Assembly: GCF_029873635.1 (NCBI RefSeq)
Contig: NC_080425.1
Location: 40,861,390-40,925,389 of the forward strand
Source: Malania oleifera
Lineage: Eukaryota; Streptophyta; Magnoliopsida; Santalales; Ximeniaceae
DNA: 64,000 nucleotides
Direction: 5' to 3'
Position 1 is the stretch's first letter. The number at the start of each line of letters is the position of its first letter. The position numbers and the translations under genes are program-made. This document shows, one piece after another, positions 45,683-58,285 of this stretch. The notes under the pieces were generated by a model. That model ran no database searches. It saw only the letters and a list, made by a program, of their open reading frames with translations, and had not been told where the DNA came from.

Positions 45683-48600
45683 ATGGCGTCCGAGGTTTCG
45701 CAGAGCTGGATGGACTCCTACAAGGGTATGTCCTCGGACAACATTAAGGGTTTGATTCTCGCGTTGTCCTCGAGCTTCTTTATCGGCGCTAGTTTTATAG
45801 TCAAGAAGAAGGGCTTGAAGAAGGCCGGTGCATCTGGAATTAGGGCAGGTATAGTGGGATTCAGCCCGAATTGCGAGATGTTTAATTATTTTTAATCGGT
45901 TGAAATTGTTGGAGATTTTGGATTTTAGCCGACTTTTTACTTTCGAGTTGGCCTGGTGCGGGCCGCATATGTATGTGGAGCGAATTTTCTCGTTACGCAC
46001 GCCAGATATGCCGGGAATAGCTTTAAATTGTTGTTTTTCTTTGTTATTTGTACCTGTTGGCGTTGAGCGCCTCTCAACCCCACCCCCCCCCCCCCCCCAC
46101 TCACTCCCATCCCCCTTTTTTTTTTTTTTTTTAATGTGATGTTGATTGCCGGTGTGATTTATATTATGGAAGTGGACGAGAATACTGCTAGCATTGTATT
46201 GAAGTTTGAAGCGGCTGTAGTTCAGTTTGGGAATTTTTTTTTAACGCTTAGTAGCGTTTTTAATTATCATTAGATAATTCCCGTGCAATTGTGTTGGCAT
46301 TGATTCCTTCTGAACATATGTCAGACGATTTGATTACACATATGTCTATTTTTATTTGTATCTGATAATCAAGCAATAAGTAATAACCCTCCACATGTAG
46401 AGCTAAGGTTGTGTTTATCATGCCCTCTTCAGACCCTGGATGCAGTTAGGGTTAGGTGATGCCTTTGATATGGTGGGCTTCTTGACTAGGGAAGTTAAAA
46501 CAAGTTAGAAGTGCAACCTTAATCCACTATTAGAACAAATTACTCATGAAAAATGGAAAAGCAATATATTTGTCACTCTCTTCCTCACACATTTATAAAA
46601 GATAATAGATATATTGTGAAAAGAAAGATGTCACTGCCATGAGGTGTTCAAATGTGTCTGCTGTAGTATTAAGAATATTTTATTGCATGCGATATATTCT
46701 TTTCCTTGTTTAACATCTGGGACAGTTCACTTCAATAGCTCTGTTGCCACCATGAATAACAAAGACGTTGAAAACTATTATGTTGATTATTTTCTGCAGG
46801 GGTTGGAGGCTATTCTTACTTATATGAGCCACTTTGGTGGGTGGGCATGATAACAAGTAAGCGTGATGTGCTTTTCTATTGAATGAATTATTTAGTAAAT
46901 CCATTTAAGGATTTTGTTGTGGGATTTTTATTCATCTCTTCAATTAATTATACATTACACAAACTGCTATGAATAAATGTGTGAATAAAATTTCTTCCTT
47001 TAATTCATCAATCCGTTTGAGCAGACGGTGATGAAAATTTTCCCTTTTGAACTTTTGTACGGACAATGACTTAGAGCTGCAACATTTTTCAGAAAAAAAT
47101 GTAGTGTAATAGATTATTCATGATTTATATCATTTTAATGACCTTTTGTCTATTAGGATGTGAGACATTGTTGAATGATTGAATTTATTTGGCTGTTGGA
47201 GCTTCTATATTTTATTATTTTTTTCATTGATGATTTTTTTCATATATAATGTGAACAAATTGATATGTGGTATATAATTAGAACAGTCAGGTGCTGCCGA
47301 ACAAGTTGAAATTTATTGTGCTGTTGGAGATTCAAAATTTTTTTTTTCATTGCTGAATTTTTCATATATTATGTAAAATATATTGATGTGTGATATATAA
47401 TTAGAATGGGCATGTGACAAAACAATGTCAAAGATCTGTAGCCATTAGAGAATTTAGGAGAGGAGAAGGGAAGAAGTAGAAGGAAGAGGGAAAAGAGGAG
47501 ATACAAAGGGGAATCACAGGTTCTCTTAAATTCAAATTTATCAACAAAACTACTCCTACATGGTTTTCACACACTATATTTATAAGAAAATCAATAACAC
47601 ATGAAATTACACACATACTCTTAAAACTACATGAATTACAAACACACTCTTAAAATGCACAAATATTACAAACAAGCCCCCAAATATACATAATGCTGTA
47701 CTAGTTAAACTAAGCACATAATAGACTATTAAATAAACTCAGCAATCCTTGGCTCTATTCATTTGAATGAGTATCCAACAAGGGTCTGCCCATGGGTCTG
47801 CTTCTTGTCCTACATCAAATCTCCCCCTGCTAGAAAAAATCCTGCTTTGAATTTTGGGACGTTGGAGGATCAGAAATGAAGCAAACTTGGATGCTTCGAA
47901 AGCCGGTGCTGAATTGATACAAGAAACCAAGTTCCATTGACAGCACCATGGACATGAATTGAGAATTGGCATCAATGAACACATCAACAATGACAAATCA
48001 ATGGGAATATTGGAAAGACTGTCTCCAAACGCGCATTTCCTTGCTTGTAGTGTGTTCAAGTTGAGTAACTTTGATAGATTCTTTGTCTTGGTTGGTTGGT
48101 AGAGCAGGCTTCAAAATGATTTTGTTACCATTATAATGGAAGAGGCATGTGTTCTCATGTCCTTGGGACTCGATGGAACTATTATAATCAACATTCTGAC
48201 CTCCAATGGCACTGTCACTGGATGTTGATCTCCATCGATTTTTAACCACCAATCTGGTCTACTTCACCAGGTTTCTTCATCTGCCACTACAAAGCCTCAA
48301 AGCTGATCACCATATTCTGAAACATCTCATCTTCTCAAAGATGAGCTGGTTTCCCACTGCCCTGATCCAACTTTTTCTGCAATTCTCTGACCTTAAAACA
48401 GCCAGCTGATGTATGATGCAAATAGAGCAGGAGTTCCAGTTTCCCTTTGTGGTGGCTGCTCAACATAAATAGTTTTTTTTCATGCTGACCACTGTGGCTC
48501 CACACCACTTTTGCCAATTGCTATCTTTCCACATCTTTTCCCTCGATCATTTTCTGTTTCTGCTGCGTTTCAATACTCTATCAACCATCATTCTTGGTTT

Positions 48601-50489
48601 CTCTTCCCAAATGAGCCAAATATCTTCTTCCAATGCATTAGAAGTCTTTAAAGTTTTCTTATTCCCTGTGCTTTGACCAAGTAGCAAGACGCTCACAGAT
48701 CCACCCTGGATCTTTGCATTCAACAAAGATTTATGAAAGAAATCCTTTGCCTCATTTAGTGAGTCTAAAAGAGCGTCTACTCTATCCATCGGGGTCATGT
48801 AGTTGATCATTGTGCTTCCTCACTGTTCCTTCATCCACATCAATCCTCTATCTCAGCGGGCTCATTAATCATCCTCCAGAGTTTTGTGCCATATCAGCTA
48901 GTGCACTCGTCATGCCAGCTTGCTTTTGGCCCTGCCTCTCTCCTACCCAGAAAAGTACACTCTGCCCTTTAGTTCATTTTGTGCATTTAAAAATTTTGAT
49001 TGCAATCAATTGTTTTGGAATAATATCCATGAATTATTTTAAGAACTTGTTTCTTACACATTCCATTTGGTATGGATTTAAACATTCCAATATTTTATTA
49101 TAATATCTAGTTCTTGCAAAATTTACAATAATTTTTTGTTTCCTATAGTAATCAGGAGGGACAATGGGGCATTACATGTAATCTGTCTAGAACTTCTGTT
49201 GCAAGGCTTGTGGGTTCTCTGTTTTTGAATAACTCTGTCTGATATTTCTACTGGTGCACTATATAGCACAGGCTAAATTGTTGCAGCGAAGTACAATTTG
49301 CTTAATTGGTTTCTTAAATTCCTTTCTCCTGCAGTGAAAGAGGGTAAAGAATCAAAAGATTATACACTTGTTTTTAGCATTAAGCTTTCGTGATATTGGT
49401 CTTTAAAATTGGAGCTGGCGAGGGAAATTATTTGTGGGCTGTTGCAAAAGTTTGAAACAATTTTGCTTCCTACTTTTAGATAATTTATTTTATGATTTTT
49501 ATTCTGGTATTTCCCCTTCAGATATATTCTATAACCTATTCTTATCAGCAAGTATTTTTAGGCATTAGCCAATTATGTGGCTTTGTGTGTTTTCTCAGAT
49601 ATATGATTTTATTTATTTATTTATTTATTTTTTAATATACTGAAAGTGCAATTTCTAAAATGAGTGATTGCTATTGCACCAGTGGTCGTGGGGGAAATTG
49701 CTAACTTTGCAGCCTATGCATTTGCTCCAGCTATTCTAGTCACTCCCCTTGGTGCACTGAGCATTATTATCAGGCATGATGGAAAGTAACCTTAATTTTA
49801 TGATTTATTGATCTGGTTTTTGGTGCTGACAGAAGTATTCTGTTGCAGTGCTGCACTTGCTCATATTATTCTACGGGAGAGACTACATGTTTTCGGTATT
49901 CTTGGTTGCGTTCTCTGCGTTGTGGGTTCTACAACAATTGTCCTGCATGCTCCGCAGGAACGTGGTATAGAATCTGTAAAAGAAGTTTGGGATCTTGCAA
50001 CTGAGCCGGGTAATTTCGTTAATCTAAAATAATTTGTCTATTTTGCCAGGTATTATTCTGCACATGTTTATCTGAAATTTTATATAATTTTTGAGCTGTT
50101 ATAAATTGTTTATGAACATATTTGTTTCTTGCAGCTTTCCTCTTGTATGCTGCTTTGGTGATAACAGCAGTGTTTGTACTCATAATCCACTTTATCCCAC
50201 AATATGGCCACACACATATAATGGTTTATATTGGAGTTTGTTCTCTTGTGGGTTCTTTGTCGGTATGCGTTTTGATATTTTTGGTTTGTCTCTTCATTGT
50301 GTGTGTTTTCGTTTCCTCAAATATTTTTATTCTTACTGTATGCTTTGATAGGTTATGAGTGTTAAGGCACTCGGAATTGCCTTGAAGCTGACGTTATCAG
50401 GCACGAATCAATTGATTTATCCGCAAACATGGGCATTCGCTATAGTTGTAACTACTTGTGTGATTACTCAAATGAACTATTTAAACAAG
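45683..50489 (+). CDS. NIPA: NIPA-type magnesium transporter, exons 1-6, 3' end missing
   Basis: NIPA (DUF803) proteins are multi-pass membrane proteins thought to carry Mg2+ in endomembranes or the plasma membrane. Exons: 45683-45848, 46800-46856, 49683-49773, 49849-50009, 50135-50262 and 50352-50489, giving 247 codons in frame across all junctions. The start [20 protein letters not shown] matches plant NIPA proteins. Then follow the first membrane segment ([20 protein letters not shown]), [49 protein letters not shown] and [21 protein letters not shown], plus further hydrophobic segments in exons 4-6. All introns are GT-AG except intron 3, which is GC-AG. About 80 C-terminal residues (family ALDTFNTAVVSP...) are missing: no such exon is seen from 50490 to 64000. 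The gene therefore either has a last intron longer than 13.5 kb or is truncated. No stop or frameshift interrupts the six exons. Confidence 0.93.
46079..46133 (+). repeat. Poly-C then poly-T tracts in NIPA intron 1
   Basis: A run of about 18 C, a short mixed pyrimidine stretch and about 18 T. Intronic low complexity, on the pyrimidine side like the CT repeat in the leader. Confidence 0.9.
47436..48960 (-). mobile_element. LTR retrotransposon fragment in NIPA intron 2
   Basis: 47436-47815 starts TGTAGCCATT and ends GTCCTACA (380 bp). On the - strand it is preceded by the purine tract AGCAGGGGGAGA, so it looks like a 3' LTR. On the - strand it has TATA-like TATAAATA (about 47576) and a TTCCTTCTACTTCTTCCC-type pyrimidine stretch. 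The adjoining 47816-48960 has a - strand pol-like reading ([17 protein letters not shown] at about 48130), resembling a Ty3/gypsy protein piece. There is no second LTR. Broken, incomplete; the clade is not certain. Confidence 0.5.
49774..49848 (+). other. NIPA intron 3 with GC-AG borders
   Basis: The exon 3 end atcag is followed by gcatga, and the intron ends ttgcag before tgctgcacttgc. The junction keeps the expected [11 protein letters not shown] reading. A GC donor with a CAG exon end is the usual context of the rare GC-AG class. The intron is 75 bp, short for this gene. Confidence 0.88.
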
Positions 50490-50639
50490 GTAGAATGTCT
50501 CTTCTTCTTCTTCTTCGTCTTCTTCTTCTTCTTCTCATTTTCAATTTTTTTTTTCCTTATCAATTTTTTTTTTTTTAAATTTTTTCTCCATCTATGACCT
50601 GCATTAACATAGCATAAAAATGATTTCAAATTTTTCTTG

Positions 50640-51480
50640 ACCGTATATGTGAAATTAGTGCCTATGGATATATTCTTCTGTCTGTAACTTCTTTCATAGC
50701 TGTCACACAAATTTTTTGATACAAAATGATAGATTTCCTTAAATAGAAAGAATGTACAAAAACAAAAGATAACAATGAAAAACCTACAATCAAAATAACG
50801 ATGCCTGCCAATGTTGGGATCTGAAAAGCACAACCCTTTAAAGCAACCAGCTGCAAAAGACCAGAGTGGGGCCATATAATGAGTCCTATCCCAGAGCAAA
50901 GGATGTGTCATCTTCTTAAGATGCACATTCTGTTCCAACAAAACATCTTCCCAGAAATGTATTCGAGAACCATTACTGAAAATAAATCTGGTATAAAGGA
51001 TAAAGGGAAAAAATCTCCAAAATACTCTTCTGAGGACTCTCAATGAATGTCTTGTTCCCTAATTTGCATCCATCCCCTTTGCATGCCAAATTTATTTTTA
51101 ATAACTTCGTGCCAGAGGGACTTCTCTAAGGGAAACTGCCAAAGCCATTTACCTGTTGAAGCAGTGTTTTTAGACACCAACTTATCAGAACCCAAATCCC
51201 TGTCCATCTTAGACCTACAAACAATCTCCCAACTGACCAAAAGATCCCTCTTCCCCCCGACCCTGGAGGTCTGAACCAAAAGAAATCTCTTATAACTTTA
51301 TTGATTTTACCAGCTACCCTACAGGAATTCCACAAATAGACAAATATTAAAGAGGGATACTAGAAAGACAGGCCTGGATAAGGGTGATACTACCATCCAT
51401 ATTAAATAAACCCATTGAGACAGTTAAGACACCTCAACAATTGGATCCCAAAAACTTACACACCTCTAGCACCCTAAGGA
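50640..51480 (-). mobile_element. L1-type LINE ORF2 fragment
   Basis: - strand readings include SITLIQACLSSIPL (about 51390), INKVIRDFFWF and GGRGIFW (51250-51310), and FPLEKSLWHEVIKNKFG followed by FSNGSRIHFWEDVLL (50900-51140). These are the post-RT segments of plant L1 ORF2 (LTLIxSxLSSxPxYxLSLF; GNGxRIRFWxDxW). Several frames and no ends: a dead fragment just inside the last visible NIPA intron, antisense to NIPA. Confidence 0.8.
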
Positions 51481-51487
51481 ATGCTCT

Positions 51488-51600
51488 AAATAAGTCAAGG
51501 CGCAAGGCGCACTGAGGCACAAAGGGTATTTGGAGCCTAGGTGCGAGGCAAAAGTGCACCCCTCACTGAGGTGAGGCATGCATTTATTAAAATTGTCTGT
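51488..51600 (+). repeat. GAGGCG-type dispersed repeat, copy 1
   Basis: Contains caaggcgcaaggcgcactgaggcac, cctaggtgcgaggc and gaggtgaggcatgcatttattaaaatt. The same order recurs at 54585-54690, in the same orientation. Likely the start of a non-autonomous DNA element; ends not defined. Confidence 0.55.
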
Positions 51601-51879
51601 AAGGTACCCTACATAATGGATTCTTAAAATATCAAAATACTCAATACTACGACATAAAAATGAATGCTATAACACAAATTTTCAATAGTTTGCAATGTTC
51701 ATGTCTTAAGTTCCAAAAAATAGAAGCAGAAATAAGCACTAGGGAAATAAAAGGAAGCATCAAAAGCAGCAGCACTGCAGCTCTGAGATGCCAGAAATTC
51801 CAGGTTGCAGAAGCAGAAATGTTGAGAAAAAGAGACGCTTTTGGCAAAAAAACAGCTCAGTTTCCTCCTTGGATGAATA

Positions 51880-53900
51880 TATTTTGATTCCATCAATGAT
51901 ATATGGTCCCCCTCTTGTGTTGATCCTCCTGTTCGTACCCTAATCCCTCTTGAAAAATCTTCTGCCCCTCATCAAAATCCATTAGTTACTGATCTAGAGA
52001 AACATTTGAAGGCTTATGAATGGCAAAAAGCAAGCACAGACATCACTACCACCATCCATTCGCCTCCTCTACCCATCACTATTTCAAATTTTGGTTTTGG
52101 AGATTATCCCAATGTGACTCGGAATTGTCCATTGCTTGTTGGAAAGGTATTGAACATGTGCTTTGCAATCCTTAGTTGCGTATCCTTTCGCTCATTATGT
52201 TTCAGTTCTTCACCTTCCTAGTTCTATGCATTCTCTTGCCTTGTCTATTTCCTCAGTTTCTATCCCTTCTTTGCATGTTAAAGTAGTTGCTAACCTTGGG
52301 TGGAAGCATGTAGTGGATGTTGAAATGGATGCCTTGACCACTTGAGGGACATTCTTCCTCCTGATAAAGAGTTGGTTAGGTGTCGTTGGGCCTACACCAT
52401 CAAATATCTTCTTGACGGCTCTATTGAATGACTTAAGGTTTGGTTGGATGCCAAGAGGTATACCCAAAGAAGGTTATGCCAATTATTTTAAGACCTCTCC
52501 TATTACTCGATTAAATGTTGTTCGTATATTGATCTCATTGGTAGTAAATTTTGAGTGACCCTTGTATTAGTTGATTGAAGAATGCCTTCTTGTATAGAGA
52601 TTTGCAGGAGTAGGTATACATGGAGCAACCTCTTGGGTATGTTGCTTGGGGGGAGGATGGTAAATTTTGCAGGTTGCATAAGTCCATTTATGGTCTTAAA
52701 TAGTCTCCTTGGGCCTAGTTTGACAAATTTATTGTTGTAGTCTCTGCATTTGTATGCAGTGCTACTATGATCATTCATTTTTTGTTTGCAAAAGGAAGAC
52801 AGTTGTGGTACTTCTTTAGTTTATGTTGATAATGTCATCACAACTGGCAACGAACATGGTGGGATTGCAGCTGTTAAGTAGTGGCTTCAAGTAAAATTTC
52901 AAATGAAGGACTTGGGTGTTTTGTGTTATGTTCTTGGTTTCTTGGGAGCTAAATCAGTTGATACCCCTGTGTATCCCAATGTGAAGTTGTCTAGGGATGT
53001 TGGACTAGACTTTGAAGACAAACCGACGTAAAGGTCGTTGGTTGGCAAGTTGATATGCTTGATTGTAACTAGACCTGGCATCTCTTTTGCAGTGGGGGTG
53101 GTCAATCAGTTTATGGAAAATCCCAAATAACCACATTAGTATGCTATTTGTAGGGATTTTTTGTGGTATTTTGAAGGCTTTCCTGACAAAGGTTTGATGT
53201 AAAAATGTAATAGAAATTGTGAGATTGTGTGATACTCTGATGCAAATTGGGCTGAATCTATCAAAGGTAAACTACTGGATATTATACACTTGTGGGAGGT
53301 AATATGTTACTTGGCGTAGCAAGAAACAAACTATTGTAGCAAGATCTAGTGTTGAAGCGTAATATCGATCTATGACCCATACTATGAGTGAGCATATGTG
53401 GTTGAAGTCTCTTATGTCAAAGATGGGATTCTTGGTAACAAAGCCAATATGCATTTTGTGTTAATCAAGCTGCCATTTGTATTGCTAGCAATCCAGTGTT
53501 TCATGAGAGGACAAAGCACATAGAAGTTGATTGTCATTTTGTGAGGGATGCTTTGTTGAAGAAGGTTATGAGGACTCCTTTAGTGAAATCTATCGATTAG
53601 TTAAGCAATGTTTTACCGAAGTCTTTATTTAAGCCCATTTTGTCTAATGTTTGTTACAAGCTAGGTTTGGGTAATATTTATACACCTTCACTTTGAGGGG
53701 GAGCATTAGAAGAGAATATGTTATTTTGATAATTTGGTTGTGTGAATGGGGGTATTTTTGTCTCTAAGAATTTATTATTATTAATAATATGTACGAAGGC
53801 AGACGTGGGGCTGTATGTAGACTCCAGGAAACTGCAGCTTAGTTTTTTCCTCCTCTTTTCTCTTCCTCTTCTTCTTCTCTCCATCTCTAACTTTACAACA
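51880..53900 (+). mobile_element. Ty1/copia fragment, RT-RNase H end plus 3' LTR
   Basis: + strand readings follow copia order: LGWKHVVDVEMDALTT before RT (about 52285-52345), RT core pieces around 52600-52850 (MEQPLGYV-like, VVLLVYVDNVIT-like), then RNase H pieces at 53280-53560 (TWRSKKQTIVARSS-like; [18 protein letters not shown]). The usual purine tract ttgagggggagc lies at about 53692. A 182-bp LTR candidate is at 53719-53900 (tgttattttg...tttacaaca). Broken (many breaks), 5' half missing; lies in the last visible NIPA intron. Confidence 0.85.
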
Positions 53901-53959
53901 GTTATGTTTTGAGCTGGTTTCTAGGCCAGCAACAAACCTCTGTCTTGGTTTGTAAGTAA

Positions 53960-54560
53960 AGGAAGGGGGAGAAAATGCCAATGCTCCAACTCAAGGAGAA
54001 TGGCTTTGGCAGGTTCCTTGCTTTAACAAGAATTAATGTAGGTGGCTCCAAAGGATGGTGTAGAATCTCATTGAATTCTTCCTAGGCTGTATGAAGAGTC
54101 AATAAAATTGGTTTAGTTGAGACCTCTAGTTGCTGTGCCCCCCTTTGCAGCAAAGAAGGGACTCTTCATATGTTGAATCAACTAGAAGTGTGGCAGACAG
54201 CTAAATCCCTTTCGTTTCTATTTTGAAAATAGTTGGCATCTTCTCCCAAGCCTAGGGTGTTTGACCATTTAAAAAATTTGCTTGAGGGCCTTCTTAGGTC
54301 CAAAAGCTTGTTCTTCATTTTTCAGCCCAAAATCTAGCCCTTTTAATTCGTTCATTTAAAGTACTGACATAGAGATCGCTCACTTCCCCTTTTACCGTAG
54401 GCCTGAAACTCAAATGTTTTCCCAAGTAGCCTGGTTGAAGCTGAGGTGGTTCAGGATTGTTTAGTAAATCCCATTTGTAGAAGCACTAGCCTTGGTTCCA
54501 ATGATTGACATGTCATTCTTGGACTTCAACACATGGAAACGATATCACGAAATTTTGAGG
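53960..54560 (+). mobile_element. Possible L1 ORF1 remnant
   Basis: The + strand reads LQLKENGFGRFLALTRINVG and GGSKGWCRI (about 53985-54065), similar to the GRFLxLxxxxxGGxxxxIxIPE segment of plant L1 ORF1. The rest to 54560 is interrupted and not identified. Assigned mainly because clearer L1 ORF1 copies follow on the same strand. Confidence 0.4.
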
Positions 54561-54584
54561 AATACACATTGATGGCATAGTAGT

Positions 54585-55640
54585 TAGAGGCGCGAGGCGA
54601 GCCGAGGCGCAAAGGGTCTTTGAAGCCGAGGTGCGAGGCGCGAGGCGAAGGCGCGCGCCTCATGAAGGTGAGGCGCACAATTATTAAAATGGGGTAAAAT
54701 GTCTATTTGGGGTAATTGATATATGAACATATGAATATCTAGTAATATTAGAATTTAAAATGCCAAAAAACTCAATTACAAAATTGAAAATTTAGCCCAA
54801 AAGCATCAACAATTCAACATAGTTCAACATCAAAAGAAAAGAGTACAAATCAAAAAATAGTAGCTATATTTCAATAAAATAAATAAATATTATGTATTAG
54901 TTATAATTTATAAACTCACATTAATTAAACTAAATATTACAAATTAAAAAATAATAGCTAAATTTCAGTAAAAAGAATAAATATTATGTATTAGTTATAA
55001 CTTATAAACTTGCATTAATTAAACTAAATATTTAATTAGTAATTACATATAAAGAAGAAGAAGAGAAAGAGTAGCCAAATTTCAATAAAAAGAATAAATA
55101 TTATGTATTAGTTATAATTTATAAACTTACATTAATTAAACTAAATATTACAAATTTAAAAACAGTAGGTAAATTTCAGTAAAAAAAATAAATATTATGT
55201 ATTAGTTATAATTTATAAGCTTAAATTAATTAAAGAAAGTATTTAATTTATAAGCTTACATATAAAGAAAAGAAAAAGAGAAGCAGCAGGCAGCAGGCAG
55301 CACACAGGCAGCAGGAAGAAGAAGAAGAAGAAGAAAAAGAGAAGCAGAAGGCAGCAGGCAGCTGTCAGCAGCACGTAGCACGCAACAAGCAGGGAGCAGG
55401 AAGAAGAAGAAGAAGAAGAACTCGCGAGGGCTCCTGCTGGTTGGAAACGAAGTCGCGAAGGGTCGTGCTTCTTCAAAATGTCAAAGACGAACTCACGATC
55501 CTGGTTCGAAGCTCGAAGACGAAGTAGCGAAGGCTCCCGGCTGGTTCGAAGGCTCGCGGACGAGCTCACGTTGCTGGTTCGAAGAATCGCGAAGGCTCCT
55601 GCTGGTTCGAATGTGCATGAAGTTCCCTTTAAAAAATACA
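54585..55640 (+). repeat. Composite tandem-repeat element headed by a GAGGCG repeat
   Basis: It starts with gaggcgcgaggcgagccgaggcg (54585-54690). Next come four units of about 95-117 bp centred on aaatattatgtattagttata (54884, 54979, 55096, 55189). Then comes a purine/GCAGCAGG block with two parts each ending in (gaa)n (55265-55420), then several diverged units around cgcgaaggctcctgctggttcgaa (55421-55620). Four different repeat scales in one kilobase suggest a non-autonomous element with subrepeats. No coding capacity is credible. Confidence 0.7.
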
Positions 55641-56118
55641 AGTGTTGCACCACTAATGCTTCACATCATTGTGAAAATGGCCCTTCTCCACGAAGCCTTC
55701 TCTCCTTCTTTCTATTGAAGCTTCAAAAGAAAGAGAAAGCATGCTGCCCAAAATAGGATAAATGTGTTGCATGCCAAAGACACCAAAAAGCTTTTTCCAA
55801 ATCACCTATTAATAGCAGCAGTGCAAGAACAGATGAGATATGGTAAGAGCTGTCGAACACCCCTCCCAGCCACATCGATGTTTGACAATGATCTACATTC
55901 GACGACTATATTAGCTCGTTTGAAGGCTTGAAGCCTTTTTTTTATTAAGCAGTCAAACACTTGAACTTGAAGCTTCTTCTCTCTCGGTTGCAATAGAAAG
56001 GAAATTTGAGTACTTTGCTTTCGTGTGAATGGGTTTCTCTGTCTCTCATGAAATGACTCTCATCGCTTGAAATTGAACATAGCTGTGCTAATAGCAAATG
56101 TAAAGGTGCTTGGTGCTG
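55641..56118. other. Spacer before the L1 ORF1 cluster
   Basis: No gene, repeat end or RNA was recognised. May contain the 5' leader of the first ORF1-like copy. Confidence 0.45.
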
Positions 56119-57880
56119 ATTGAAGGTAAATACTTTGATTTGAGCTTGGAGAAGGAGGGGTACGACCCCTTATTTGTATGTGTTCGAGAACAACATCTCT
56201 CGAAATCGTTTAATTAAACTCTTAAAGGAGGTAGCTTTTTGGATTGCCAATGACTTATCCACGTTCATTTGGTTGGATAGGGGATCCAGAAACGCAATGT
56301 CGATTAGGTGGACAAGGGTGGGTAAGCTTTTGGAGCTAGGGTTGAGGGAGAAAGGGAAGAACTTTTTGGTTTTTTATTCCTGGAGGTGTAAAAGGTATGG
56401 ATGGCAAATATTTTTGGATATGTTCTGTGAGTTTGCAAAGGAGTTTTGTCTTGATCTTGAAGAAGCTGGTGCATCAAGCTTTTCACATCATAGGTCGTGG
56501 AGTAAAGTGGTACTAGAAGGTAAACCAGGCAAAGGTGATGTAAGTTGTTTGAATAAGATCATTTAAGTTTTCGGTGTGGGGGAGATGTATGATTAAGGAT
56601 TCTGGACTGATGTTTCTAGATAATGCCACATCATATTCGTCGGAGAACATAAAAAAAGTGAAAATGCATAGGGCTTTGGTGATCGCTATGAGCGCCGTAG
56701 AGGCAGCTAGGGTTGCTGTCGGAAAGGTGAGGGCACGAAGGCTGAGCTGGTTTGGTTGGTCCTTATCTTGGGCTTGGTTTAGGTATGTGAGAGAGGAAGT
56801 TCATATTTCTTGCTAAAATTGGGCCATTTAATAGAACAGGCCCAAGGTTTAAATAATAATTCTTTGTTCCTTTTTGTGGGCCCCAAAGAGGGTTCTTCCC
56901 AACAGAGTTTTTTCAATTGGGTCTTGCTTTCGAAAAGGCCCATTGTGAGGGTGCAGGTGACCAGGCTCATCTCATGCCCGATCCCATTAGTGATCAGGTC
57001 CATTCTTTGGCCAAAATTCACAGATATCAGAAAAGGAAGTTGGGAGCAGTCAGATTATTGTTAACGAAGTCAAAGGCCTCACTGTATACATGAAAAAGTT
57101 ACAGCAGATAAACATTCAATGGTTTTTCAGGATGGCTTTAGCTTGGTTTCAAAAACTGTTTGAGAAGAAATTGATGATATTTATAAAATGTCAGTGGGTT
57201 GTTGATTTTGGTTTTGCAGAAGGGTTAGAGGTTGGTATATCTGGGAGTAATGGAAAAAAAGGAAGCTAGCTTGTGTACAAAATTTGATACTTTTGGTTTT
57301 AAATATGAAAAATCTAAAGGCCCAAAGGTGTCTGCTCATTGAAAGGCTGCTCTTATGGGTGCAGAAATGAGGAGAGTATATGGTGCGAAGAGAGAGTATT
57401 TTGGTGAGAAGGTCAAAGATTTCAAAAAGGAGATTCTGTAGGCGATTTGAGTATGTTGTGGAAGATGCACTTGCTAAGATGAAGGATATAGGAATTAATG
57501 GCACTAGCAAGGGAAATGAGGTAAAAAAATGGGGAAATTTTTCAGATAACAATAGTGATGACATTAGTGAGTTTGAATGTGATGGGGTTTGTTGTTTGAT
57601 GAGAATTAGGAATAATATGATTGTTTTTCTGAATGCTGTGATGATCTTTGGGGACCTTTCATATGTTCATCCAACACTATTGGAAGGATTGGCGGGGGTC
57701 TCTGTTTTTTATTACAAGGTGTTGATTTCTATGAAGGATTTAGAAGCCCAAGATATATTGGATAAATTGGATTTGAAAATGAGTGATGCTGGAGGAATGG
57801 AAGTGCGTTTTATTGGGGGTAAATTCAAAGCGAAGAAGGGTCAAAGGTAGTTTGCAAATCTGAAGTGTTTAGTGAATTAT
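56119..57880 (+). mobile_element. L1 ORF1-like copy 1
   Basis: Starts IEGKYFDLSLEKEGYD and continues in the frame at 56174-56566 with the GKLLELGLREKGKNFLVF segment that plant L1 ORF1 proteins (DUF4283-like RNA-binding) carry. Near the end (57380-57850) are the LSYVHPTLLEGLAGV segment and the C-terminal GGMEVRFIGGKFKAKKGQ. Interrupted by stops and frame changes. No ORF2 follows on this strand. Confidence 0.6.
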
Positions 57881-58285
57881 GGGATTCCTTGGTTAACTGT
57901 TATTTTTCTGATTTTGTCTTTTTGTTTTTGTGCTTATTTATTTATTTTTCCCCTGGTGGACTTCTTGCCCGTTCAGTTAAAAAAGAACAAATGAGATATT
58001 GTCTCATCACTCAAACATATACCAATGCTTTATTGGATTTTTCTTCTAAAGGAGATCATTATACAAGCCTTGGTTTTGGAAAGAATCTTAGAATTTCAAA
58101 TTAAGAAATGTAGCTGAAAATGAACAACATTGGAAACATGCCACAATGAGTAGAGAACAATTTAGTGCCTTTGGACAATTTATAATTCACTATATCTCTT
58201 GTATTTGCTTTTTTGCATGTTATTCCCTCCTCTCTTCCTCTGGATCTGATTAAAGGAAGGTATGGAGGAGAACTTCCTCAAGTCG

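Noticed and set aside
50477-51043. A host gene antisense to NIPA intron 6
   Set aside because: Motifs GSRIHFWEDV and KSLWHEVIKNKFG identify it as L1 ORF2, and the lysine-rich end is microsatellite.
55243-55653. - strand 136-codon serine/cysteine/phenylalanine-rich frame
   Set aside because: Encoded by the purine tandem repeats read in antisense; compositional artefact.
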